NCBI GenBank assembly: GCA_905216025.1
Contig: CAJMSE010000012.1
Location: 37,412-101,411, forward strand
DNA: 64,000 nucleotides
Direction of reading: 5' to 3'
Source: an uncultured bacterium
Lineage (GTDB): Bacteria > Bacteroidota > Bacteroidia > Bacteroidales > Bacteroidaceae
Below are positions 35,600 through 42,261 of the stretch, one piece after another. The position numbers and the translations under genes are program-made. Each line of letters begins with the position of its first letter. Within the stretch, counting starts at the first letter, position 1. The notes beneath the pieces were generated by a model. That model searched no databases. It had not been told where the DNA came from and worked only from the letters and a program-made list of their open reading frames with translations.

Positions 35600-36427
35600 C
35601 TATTTCCTTAATGCGTCGTAATGCTCGTCGCTGACAGGTTCGAGCCATTCGTTCGACGTGTTCTCGCCGGAAACTTCGAAAGCGAGATGTGCAAACCAAC
35701 TGTCGGCAGCTGCTCCATGCCAGTGCTTCACGCCGGCAGGGATGTGTATTACCGTCCCGGGCAGAATCTCCTGCGCGGGCTTGCCCCACTCCTGATACCA
35801 TCCGCGGCCGGCAACGCCGACGAGCATCTGGCCTCCGCCGCTCGTGGCCTTGTGGATGTGCCAGTTGTTGCGGCAGCGGGGGGCGAACGTCACATTGGCG
35901 AAAGGTATCTGTGAGGTGGATACGCGAGCAAGATAGCTGTTACCCGTGAAATACTTTGCGTATGCCGTGTTCGGCTCGCCGATGGGGAAAATCATCTCGC
36001 GCTGGAAAGCGGCCTTCGCGTCGTCGCCGGCCACGTCTTCGGCCCACACGTCCTTAGCCTGGCGGAATGCCGCCCATGCTTTCGGCCATCCGGCGTAGAA
36101 GGCAATGTGGGTGATTATCTCGGAAATCTCCGTACGGGTGATGCCGTTTGCCTTTGCCGATTGCAGGTGAAAGGTGAGCGAGCTGTCGGTGATGCCCTGA
36201 CTGATGAGTGAGGTGATTGTGACGAGGCTGCGGTCTCGAAGACTGAGCAGGTCGTTGCGGCTCCACACTTCGCCGAAGAGGATGTCGTCGTTAAGCTGCG
36301 CGAATTTCGGGGCGAACTCACCGAGCTGGTCGCGCCCTGCGGTCTGTACTATCTTTTTCTGTGCCATAAGATTGGTTGTTGCTATCGCTGATGCTATCAG
36401 CATGATTATTATTATTCTCATTGTCAT
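35600..36427 (-). CDS. Carboxymuconolactone decarboxylase-like / cupin fusion, exported
   Basis: About 275 residues. A signal peptide (MTMRIIIIMLIASAIATTNL) precedes a CMD/AhpD-like domain (about 25-125, with SLVTITSLISQGITDSSL and HIAFYAGWPKAW) and a C-terminal cupin (about 150-260) with metal-binding WHIHKATSGGGQMLVG and PAGVKHWHGAAADS. The CMD part lacks the CxxC pair of AhpD peroxidases. Such exported CMD-cupin fusions occur in Bacteroidales; an oxidoreductase or lactone-type activity on a small molecule is possible. Start chosen to give the signal peptide. Confidence 0.85.
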   Translation of the reverse strand: MTMRIIIIMLIASAIATTNLMAQKKIVQTAGRDQLGEFAPKFAQLNDDILFGEVWSRNDLLSLRDRSLVTITSLISQGITDSSLTFHLQSAKANGITRTEISEIITHIAFYAGWPKAWAAFRQAKDVWAEDVAGDDAKAAFQREMIFPIGEPNTAYAKYFTGNSYLARVSTSQIPFANVTFAPRCRNNWHIHKATSGGGQMLVGVAGRGWYQEWGKPAQEILPGTVIHIPAGVKHWHGAAADSWFAHLAFEVSGENTSNEWLEPVSDEHYDALRK

Positions 36428-36499
36428 TAATTGTTTTATATTTGCTTCTTGTTGTGCTGCCGGCATAGACTGAGCTGCCCTACCCGGCTCTATCGGATG

Positions 36500-36507
36500 C
36501 AAAATTA
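36500..36507 (-). promoter_or_regulatory. -7 box (TAATTTTG) for the CMD-cupin gene
   Basis: Minus-strand TAATTTTG lies about 70 bp upstream of the start. Confidence 0.55.
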
Positions 36508-37058
36508 ATTAAATATCCTTGGAATGGCCGTGCCTGAAAGACGGACAATCATACCTGTTTTACAGAACATGCAAGGTTTATGCCCGATATTCCGCAAATA
36601 ATAAAGCGACTGTCTTCACCGGCAAAATATCGGGGCAAAAAAGGAACATAACATTTTAATGTCGAAAACTATAAGAATTAAACCCTTGTTTTATAACAAC
36701 ACACCTCATTTGAAACAGAAATAAACGCAGATTATTACATTTTCCCGAAGGTTTGCTTTCAATTCAAAACAGGGCCGTTAACGATGCAAAAGTGACCCAC
36801 TTTCGCATCGTTAACGGCCCTGTTTTGTACCGCCAATGGTCAGGTAAAATATTGCTGGTGCCTGTGTATTTTTCTTTTTTATGATGCTACTAATAATAAT
36901 GAAACACACGCATGGAATGGAGTAACAGAACGAAAAATATTCGCGCCGACACGAATTTTTTATTTGAATTTTAAAAATATTCGTATATACAAGAAACTTT
37001 TTGCGGAAAGATTCGTGTAATCACGAATAAATGGTTAGTTTTGCGGAAAAATTCGTGT
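36508..37058. other. Non-coding region before the AAA ATPase gene
   Basis: About 550 bp, AT-rich, with no convincing frame. It contains a long hairpin (36766-36826), a 21-bp direct repeat (36999-37019 and 37039-37059) and the palindrome attcgtg-taat-cacgaat (37011-37028). Confidence 0.6.
36766..36826. repeat. 29-bp near-perfect hairpin with 3-nt loop
   Basis: Arms 36766-36794 and 36798-36826 match at 28 of 29 positions around the loop acc. The outer ends are aaaac/gtttt. It is far longer than a normal terminator stem and stands about 340 bp from the nearest upstream gene and 230 bp from the next, suggesting a mobile palindromic repeat or a strong bidirectional terminator. Confidence 0.75.
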
Positions 37059-37059
37059 A
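36999..37059 (+). promoter_or_regulatory. Direct repeats and palindrome at the ATPase promoter
   Basis: Two 21-bp copies (one mismatch) start ttttgcggaaa and end attcgtgta, 40 bp apart. The palindrome attcgtgtaatcacgaat lies between them, and TAGTTTTG at 37036-37043 fits a -7 box. The layout looks like operator sites around a promoter. Confidence 0.5.
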
Positions 37060-38330
37060 TGGATGAAAGATTTACGGCCATAAGGAGGTTTAACCTATGG
37101 GACGGCACTACCCCGGCCATGGGCTATATACGCCATGAATATGTGGAAAACATAACAAAATACATAGGTAACAGGCTGGTGAAGGTCATCACGGGCCAAC
37201 GGCGTTCGGGCAAGAGCTATATCCTGCGCCAGACAGCAGGACAGCTGGCCGACGGCGGAGTGGATGTACGCAACATCTTGATACTTAATCTCGACCTTGC
37301 CGGATTTGAGTTCGTCAAGACCGATGACGACTTGCGCGACATAGTCAGACTGTATGAGGAACAGATGAAACCGGAGGGGCACATTTACATCTTCATCGAT
37401 GAGATTCAGAACGTGGAGGGATGGGAACGGTTTGTAAATGCCTACTCCCAGGACTTCACTCACGAATATGAATTCTTCATCACCGGCTCAAACTCGCGCC
37501 TGCTTTCCAGCGAACTCGCCACGATGCTCTCCGGCCGATATGTGAAGTTTGAAGTGTTCCCGTTCTCATTCCGCGAGTATGCCGGCATCACAGGACGTGG
37601 CACCGACAGGCAGACATATCTTGAATATATGAAGACGGGAGGCATGCCCGAACTGTTCAACCTTCCCGACGAGGAGGTGAGACGCAATTATGTGTCTTCG
37701 CTGAAAGACACGCTGCTGCTGCGCGACATTATACAGAGGTATAAGGTAAGCGACACGCGCCTGCTGGAAGACCTGTTCGTGTACGTAACCAACAATACGT
37801 CAAAACTGTTTTCCGTCAACAGCATCGTGAAATATTATAAGGGCATCGGCCGCAAGGTGAGTTTCGAGAAGATATCGCAATATCTCGACTTCATGTCCGA
37901 GGCCTATCTGATACACCGCGTGGAGCGCTACAACATACAGGGCAAGGGGACGATAGGCGGAGTATGCAAATACTATTCAAACGACCTGTGTTTCCGCAAC
38001 TATCTCTATCAGGGTTTTGCCCACGGTGCCGGTTATGAGCTTGAGAACCTGCTTTATCTCGACCTCCGGCGCAACGGCTATGAAGTGATGGTGGGCGACA
38101 TACGCGGCCGTGAAGTAGATTTCGTGGCGCGCCGCAGCAGCCGTGTGGTCTATCTTCAGAGCACATACATGCTGTATGACGAGGCGACCATCACGCGCGA
38201 ATATGCTTCGCTCGAAGCCATCTCCGACAACTACGAGAAGTATGTAGTGTCGCTTGACGAAATTCAGCTGCCCTCGCGCAACGGGATAAAGCACCTGCAG
38301 GCATGGGAGGTCGACGAAATTCTTGTGTAG
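37059..38330 (+). CDS. AAA ATPase with DUF4143 C-terminal domain
   Basis: About 423 residues. Walker A is TGQRRSGKSYIL near residue 45 and Walker B is IFIDEIQNVEGW near 116; the sensor region reads FITGSNSRLLSSE. The C-terminal DUF4143 part ends in a nuclease-like beta core (RREVDFVARRSSRVVYLQ type; here GREVDFVARRSS). These ATPases are abundant in Bacteroidales, function unknown, often near mobile DNA. The start could be TTG 37041, ATG 37059 or ATG 37119; 37119 (MGYIRHEYV) gives the most family-like N-terminus. A strong aaggagg at 37082-37088 lies inside the frame. Confidence 0.87.
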   Translation: MDERFTAIRRFNLWDGTTPAMGYIRHEYVENITKYIGNRLVKVITGQRRSGKSYILRQTAGQLADGGVDVRNILILNLDLAGFEFVKTDDDLRDIVRLYEEQMKPEGHIYIFIDEIQNVEGWERFVNAYSQDFTHEYEFFITGSNSRLLSSELATMLSGRYVKFEVFPFSFREYAGITGRGTDRQTYLEYMKTGGMPELFNLPDEEVRRNYVSSLKDTLLLRDIIQRYKVSDTRLLEDLFVYVTNNTSKLFSVNSIVKYYKGIGRKVSFEKISQYLDFMSEAYLIHRVERYNIQGKGTIGGVCKYYSNDLCFRNYLYQGFAHGAGYELENLLYLDLRRNGYEVMVGDIRGREVDFVARRSSRVVYLQSTYMLYDEATITREYASLEAISDNYEKYVVSLDEIQLPSRNGIKHLQAWEVDEILV

Positions 38331-38642
38331 CGGAAATATGAATGTCCATGATAGTGCATTAGTAATCAGAGTACAGCGAGAGCGGTGAACAATAAATAAG
38401 ACAAGCACCGCATACGGTTGTAGCACATTAAGAAAAAAGAAACATCATGAGTTGCATTACTGAAATATGCGTTCTCTTAATTGAGAGATTGCTCTGCGGC
38501 TATAAGGCTATAATAACATATAAAAAAGGAAGTCGGAAACAGACAATAAATGAAAGAAACTCAAAGGATATCACTCAAATATCGGATGAGCCCAATCTAT
38601 CCCTGCAAATAGTAACTTGCAGGGATAGATATTAGAATATTA
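38331..38642. other. AT-rich spacer between ATPase gene and island
   Basis: About 310 bp. A 62-codon plus-strand frame from 38447 has no recognisable domain and is not called. The only clear structure is the hairpin at 38595-38630. Confidence 0.5.
38595..38630. terminator. 14-bp perfect hairpin at the left end of the AT-rich island
   Basis: Arms atctatccctgcaa (38595-38608) and ttgcagggatagat (38617-38630), 8-nt loop. It is 13 bp beyond the stop of the last minus-strand island gene, so it probably ends that operon; T-tracts are weak on both sides. Confidence 0.65.
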
Positions 38643-39002
38643 TTACATAGGTTCTACGTCTTGGACTTCATTTATCAAATCCAGCAGACGAACCCCATCA
38701 ATGGTGAATCGTTCTAGGACATCATTACCATCAATGTAACGACAAATTTCATTTGTGAATGTTTCATCGCATTGAGCGGCATAACTATCTGTACTTAGAA
38801 AATAGTATTCCTTGCCATTATAGCTAAATCGCAGGTCATATCGCTGTACTGCAAAATCATAGAAGAACGTTTCTTCTGTGTTATTGCGGTATCCATGATA
38901 TATTCCTCCATTAATATTTCCTGTTGGAGGGTATTTATAATTAAATGGATAACCTGCGAAATCATAGCGTATATAATCATATGGAGTCTTTGTCATAAGC
39001 AA
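38643..39002 (-). CDS. Hypothetical acidic 119-aa protein, last gene of island operon
   Basis: Not assigned to a named family. 119 residues (or 117 from the second Met), soluble, acidic, rich in Tyr and Phe: YDYIRYDFAGYPFNYKYPP, then FSYNGKEYYFLSTD near residue 60 and a C-terminal helix VRLLDLINEVQDVEPM. Size, acidity and position directly after a Gly/Ser-start basic protein resemble immunity proteins paired with small toxins. It overlaps the preceding gene by 10 bp. Function is inference only. Confidence 0.7.
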   Translation of the reverse strand: MLMTKTPYDYIRYDFAGYPFNYKYPPTGNINGGIYHGYRNNTEETFFYDFAVQRYDLRFSYNGKEYYFLSTDSYAAQCDETFTNEICRYIDGNDVLERFTIDGVRLLDLINEVQDVEPM

Positions 39003-39367
39003 CTCAAAGTTTCAGCAAGCAGGTTGCTCCACTTGGTATTGGTTGATAAACTATATACAGAAATATCGTGTCCGTCCTTCCATATATGATAATGTAGTCC
39101 AAGACCTTTGTGGTCCGCAGTGTGGATTTCAACAATCTTTTTGCAATCTTTACCATATACTGTTATACTTTTGATGCCTCCGCCTTTTTTGTTCATCATT
39201 GCATAGATAGAATTTGGAGAGAGACTTTCCTCTGGCATTTTTCCAGGTGTCTTAGGATCCTTGAATTGTATTACTTTGACACCATTGCTCAACACCTCGA
39301 CGGTTTTCCATCGGCGACCATAAAAATAGTGTGTTGAGCGAGAACTACTGCTTCCGTTTGCTCCCAT
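38993..39367 (-). CDS. Hypothetical 124-aa protein with HYH motif
   Basis: Not assigned to a named family. 124 residues starting MGANGSSSSRSTHYFYGRRW, then KVIQFKDPKTPGKMP, a beta-rich core IKSITVYGKDCKKIVEIHTA, and a His cluster DHKGLGLHYHIWKDGHD near residue 90. The disordered Gly/Ser start and the His-rich end resemble small domains found at the C-termini of polymorphic toxins and in phage-linked proteins, but I cannot name the fold. Its first 23 bp overlap the DUF4417 gene and its end overlaps the next gene by 10 bp, so all are tightly coupled. Confidence 0.7.
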   Translation of the reverse strand: MGANGSSSSRSTHYFYGRRWKTVEVLSNGVKVIQFKDPKTPGKMPEESLSPNSIYAMMNKKGGGIKSITVYGKDCKKIVEIHTADHKGLGLHYHIWKDGHDISVYSLSTNTKWSNLLAETLSCL

Positions 39368-40088
39368 TTCTCATTGTTTTAAGTCGTTCGTTAAAATGAT
39401 AAGTACTAATCTGAGTTACTTCTCCTGATACAGACTGACCATAACGTATAATCTGTATTGGAGTCAATGAACGTATAGCCATTTCATAACCAGATTTCCA
39501 TCGGCATAAAGCCAAATCTGTTGCATAAACTCCATTGCTGTTGATGGCAATTACGGAGCTTTTTAGATTTTTAGGAAAACAATACCAATAACTATCACTT
39601 TTAGACCATGTAATATTCGGATACAAGTTTGCACCATCACTCTGAAGGATGCTGCTTAGCAACATATTGCAAAATGCATGACGATACCGCATTTCTGCTG
39701 GCATGTCGGTATATTGCGACATATCTGGTCCTACAACGCCTACACATTTGCAAAGAAACGGGATATACTTATCGGGATTGCGAAACATCCTCATAAAAAG
39801 ACTATCATTTATATAGAAATGAACCAAGCAATCAGTCCTTCCATAGCTCCACGCTTCATTAAATGGGAGTAAAGAGGTTGATGTAATTTTATAGTTCGGT
39901 TCCAGCACTGGCCATTCTATCTCACCCGCTGTTGGTAAGTAGCCATAATAATTTATCAGAAATTTGTTCATCGCATTTTCAATATTCATCATGCTTTTTG
40001 CACAATTCACATCAAGAGATGACATATATAATTCTACTTCTTTGTTATATTCCTCAATAGAGGAGTTGAATATCTTATTCGGGATCAT
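39345..40088 (-). CDS. DUF4417 domain protein
   Basis: 247 residues. The pattern fits DUF4417: a D..VHFY segment (TDCLVHFYINDSLFMRMF), a PD.S.Y.DMP-type stretch (GVVGPDMSQYTDMPAEMRYRHAF near residue 130, quoted in part as DMSQYTDMPAEMRYR), ILQSDGANLYPNITWS, and ALCRWKSGYEMAIRSLTPIQI. DUF4417 proteins occur mainly on phages, plasmids and integrative elements; their role is unknown. The C-terminal tail ERLKTMRNGSKRKQ is basic. It is second in a four-gene operon and 39 bp after the 245-aa gene. Confidence 0.8.
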   Translation of the reverse strand: MIPNKIFNSSIEEYNKEVELYMSSLDVNCAKSMMNIENAMNKFLINYYGYLPTAGEIEWPVLEPNYKITSTSLLPFNEAWSYGRTDCLVHFYINDSLFMRMFRNPDKYIPFLCKCVGVVGPDMSQYTDMPAEMRYRHAFCNMLLSSILQSDGANLYPNITWSKSDSYWYCFPKNLKSSVIAINSNGVYATDLALCRWKSGYEMAIRSLTPIQIIRYGQSVSGEVTQISTYHFNERLKTMRNGSKRKQ

Positions 40089-40127
40089 AACTGTATATAT
40101 TTGTCATATCCCCTAATATAGTTTACG

Positions 40128-40865
40128 TCATGCAACTTCTTTAGGGGCACGAAAAAGGATTGTTCTGTTTCTCGTGTCATAAAGAAGTTCGTCATCATCA
40201 TCAGAAAATATATAGTACCTTGAAGATAGTGTGAAATTCCTTACTATACTCCTTTTGTCGCTGCAAACAACATGCTGCTCCTTGCATTGCATATAGAGCC
40301 CACGATTTTTCAGCAAACGACTTATGACTAAGTCTTTTTGTCGTTCAAACGGTAATGTGTCAAGGTCAAAAGGTTCTAAACTATGAGATTCTGTTACAAT
40401 CTCCAAAGGCATAATGCTGATAGAGAATAACGATGGAAATTCTCGGGTTGGAGTGAGGGAGTGTACTTTCTTGATGAACTGTTCACGGATAGCATCCGCA
40501 TCGATGTTATCCCATGATAATACAGAATTATTGGATTGGCGCTTTTTGAAGGTTTCACAAAAATCAATAAACATCGAGAGTTCTGCGCCTGTTAACTCTG
40601 AGATGTGGCGTTTGGTCCTATTGAAATAAGACTTCAGTTGACGAACGTGAGCATCCGCCAACAGAGATAGCAGATTTTCATCTATACATCTGCTCTCGAT
40701 ATCTTCAATCTCTATCCCAACCTCACGGGTGATAGCACGAATGGCATCTATGCGCAAGCCACTAACCTTCATCACGACATCTACTGATGTCATGAACCTC
40801 TTGAATTGTTTGTCTATTACCTCAAACAATTGAGAGAACATGCTATCTGATAGAGTGAATCTCAT
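40128..40865 (-). CDS. Hypothetical 245-aa protein, first gene of island operon
   Basis: Not recognised. The N-terminal 110 residues are mostly helical, with REVGIEIEDIESRCIDENLL near residue 48, a weak echo of IF2-N-like helical domains, and RTKRHISELTGAELSMFIDF. The C-terminal half is mixed and ends with an acidic loop SDDDDELLYD and strand TRNRTILFRAP. No signal peptide or membrane segment. It begins the operon and has a perfect -7 box 20 bp upstream. Codon use is AT-rich compared with flanking genes. Confidence 0.7.
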   Translation of the reverse strand: MRFTLSDSMFSQLFEVIDKQFKRFMTSVDVVMKVSGLRIDAIRAITREVGIEIEDIESRCIDENLLSLLADAHVRQLKSYFNRTKRHISELTGAELSMFIDFCETFKKRQSNNSVLSWDNIDADAIREQFIKKVHSLTPTREFPSLFSISIMPLEIVTESHSLEPFDLDTLPFERQKDLVISRLLKNRGLYMQCKEQHVVCSDKRSIVRNFTLSSRYYIFSDDDDELLYDTRNRTILFRAPKEVA

Positions 40866-40884
40866 ATATAAATTTTAATAATGG

Positions 40885-40892
40885 CAAAGATA
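40885..40892 (-). promoter_or_regulatory. -7 box (TATCTTTG) for the AT-rich island operon
   Basis: Minus-strand TATCTTTG lies 20 bp upstream of the 245-aa gene. The accessory operon therefore uses a host-type promoter. Confidence 0.6.
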
Positions 40893-41190
40893 CAATTTTT
40901 CTTCCAATATCAGCCGTCAATTATTTCAAAAATATCAAAATAATTTTTGCATTTAATCTCAAATAAGTATAACACAAAAAACGCCTAAAATAGTTCCCGT
41001 TTTTCTTGCAAACGCCCTATCCGATTTTGTATCTTTGCACAGCACTTGGAACATTACAGCGAAAGGCATGGCACACATGCACCTATCCAAGGTCATGAGC
41101 GCCATACATTATTATATATTAGGGCAGGAAACACTGACTGAGAATAAGAAACATTATAAACCACGAAAGACAAAAAAGAATGTAAAAACC
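40893..41190 (+). other. Intergenic region and long leader of DUF4248 gene
   Basis: The left 130 bp are AT-rich and separate the divergent operons. From the TATCTTTG at 41030 on, about 150 nt form the leader of the DUF4248 message; an in-frame ATG at 41035 exists but would lie within the promoter. Confidence 0.5.
41008..41040 (+). promoter_or_regulatory. Extended promoter of DUF4248 gene
   Basis: GCAAACGC at 41008-41015 is followed 13 nt later by GTATCTTTGCA (41029-41039), containing the -7 box. The same pair, spaced by 14, stands before the HU-like gene. Confidence 0.65.
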
Positions 41191-41448
41191 ATGAAAACAG
41201 AAGCAATGAGAAACTTTACGGGAACACAGACAGGACAGGAATTCAGGATACGGGCATACGGACGCACGGAACTGGCCATGGCTTATTGTCCGGAACTCAC
41301 ACCATGCTCTGCCTACCGCAAGCTGCGGCAGTGGATAAACCGCTCACCGGGACTTGCTGACAGACTGCGCCGACTCGGCGACGGACAGGCACGGACATGG
41401 ACACCGGCAGAGGTAAGGGAGATTGTGGATGCGCTGGGTGAGCCTTAA
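41191..41448 (+). CDS. DUF4248 family protein
   Basis: About 85 residues matching DUF4248: FRIRAYGRTELAMAYCPEL near residue 18, AYRKLRQWINRSPGL near 42, and the C-terminal TPAEVREIVDALGEP. The family is widespread in Bacteroidales and often lies beside HU-like DNA-binding proteins, as here. The helical, AraC/HTH-like spacing suggests DNA binding, but the function is unknown. Start chosen at MKTEAM; the longer frame reads through the promoter. Confidence 0.85.
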   Translation: MKTEAMRNFTGTQTGQEFRIRAYGRTELAMAYCPELTPCSAYRKLRQWINRSPGLADRLRRLGDGQARTWTPAEVREIVDALGEP

Positions 41449-41514
41449 AGCAGGACATAGAGTGCTTTTAATTGGCATTAGCCGTATGTTAACGGCGCTA
41501 ACCTGCAATAACCT

Positions 41515-41547
41515 GCAAACGCACTTCGGCTTTATCGTATCTTTGCA
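41515..41547 (+). promoter_or_regulatory. Extended promoter of the HU-like gene
   Basis: GCAAACGC at 41515-41522, then 14 nt, then GTATCTTTGCA (41537-41547). A tandem acctgcaa (41501 and 41511 region) precedes it. Confidence 0.65.
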
Positions 41548-41595
41548 TTGTGATTAATAAACAACAAGTCTAACCATTTAAAACATTAAAAAATT

Positions 41596-42021
41596 ATGAT
41601 CAGATTCAGACTTTACCAAAACAACAACAAGAAAAGCGAGCTGTACGGAAAATGGTATGCACGTGCCGTGGCCGAAGACACTTTCAACACGGAGAAACTG
41701 GCTAAGCACATGTCGGAGCACAACTCTCCGTATTCGCCCGGCGTAATACTCGGCGTGCTGAAAGACATGATTGCATGCACGAAGGAGCTTGTGCTCGACG
41801 GCAAGAACGTGAAACTGGACGACCTGGCCATATTCTCGGCCGGCCTGGTGACTAAGCCGGCATCATCGGCAAAGGATTTCTCCGCTGCGGCCAACATCAA
41901 GAGTGTGAGGCTGAGAGCACGCGCCACGGGCACGCTCCGCACGGTAATCATGACCCGAGAGGCACGTACCCGGCAGATGTCGCAGTACACCCCCGGGGAG
42001 AAAACGCAGACGGGAGAATGA
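41596..42021 (+). CDS. HU-like DNA-binding protein (Bacteroidetes type)
   Basis: 141 residues of the HU/IHF superfamily, the group with a modified N-terminus found beside DUF4248: RFRLYQNNNKKSELYGKWYAR, then LAKHMSEHNSPYSPGVILGVL and VKLDDLAIFSAGLVTKPA. It would bind DNA as a dimer with a beta-arm region (SVRLRARATGTLRTVIM). The C-terminal tail QYTPGEKTQTGE is probably flexible. Monocistronic, ended by the terminator at 42050. Confidence 0.88.
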   Translation: MIRFRLYQNNNKKSELYGKWYARAVAEDTFNTEKLAKHMSEHNSPYSPGVILGVLKDMIACTKELVLDGKNVKLDDLAIFSAGLVTKPASSAKDFSAAANIKSVRLRARATGTLRTVIMTREARTRQMSQYTPGEKTQTGE

Positions 42022-42049
42022 AATGAGCGGCCTTAGATAAGGCGTATGT

Positions 42050-42102
42050 AAAGCGCAGACACAGAGAAGATTGTAAGCATCATACCTGTGCCTGCGCTTT
42101 TT
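42050..42102 (+). terminator. Terminator after the HU-like gene
   Basis: A 15-bp stem (42050-42064 with 42086-42100, one G-U pair) with a 21-nt loop, ending in TTTTT. Confidence 0.8.
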
Positions 42103-42209
42103 CCATGCTATCAGACAATAAAATAACGTGAATCCGACGAATTCACATTAAAATAAGAATGTCCATCTTATTAATCCGATAATCTATCATGCGATGCCAT
42201 TAAAATCGT

Positions 42210-42217
42210 TATCTTTG
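42210..42217 (+). promoter_or_regulatory. -7 box (TATCTTTG) for GH35-GH2
   Basis: TATCTTTG lies 44 bp before the GH35 ATG. No -33 TTG is visible at the usual distance, so an activator may be needed. Confidence 0.6.
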
Positions 42218-42261
42218 CAGATAATCTACTGATATAACCTAATTAAAACTACTGAAAGGAT

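Noticed and set aside
37082..37103. Strong aaggagg followed by ATG at 37097 as the ATPase start
   Set aside because: That ATG is out of frame with the ATPase; the Shine-Dalgarno-like string falls inside the coding region if translation starts at 37059.
38447..38635. 62-codon plus-strand frame before the island
   Set aside because: No domain, no clear ribosome binding site or promoter, and its end runs through the hairpin at 38595-38630.
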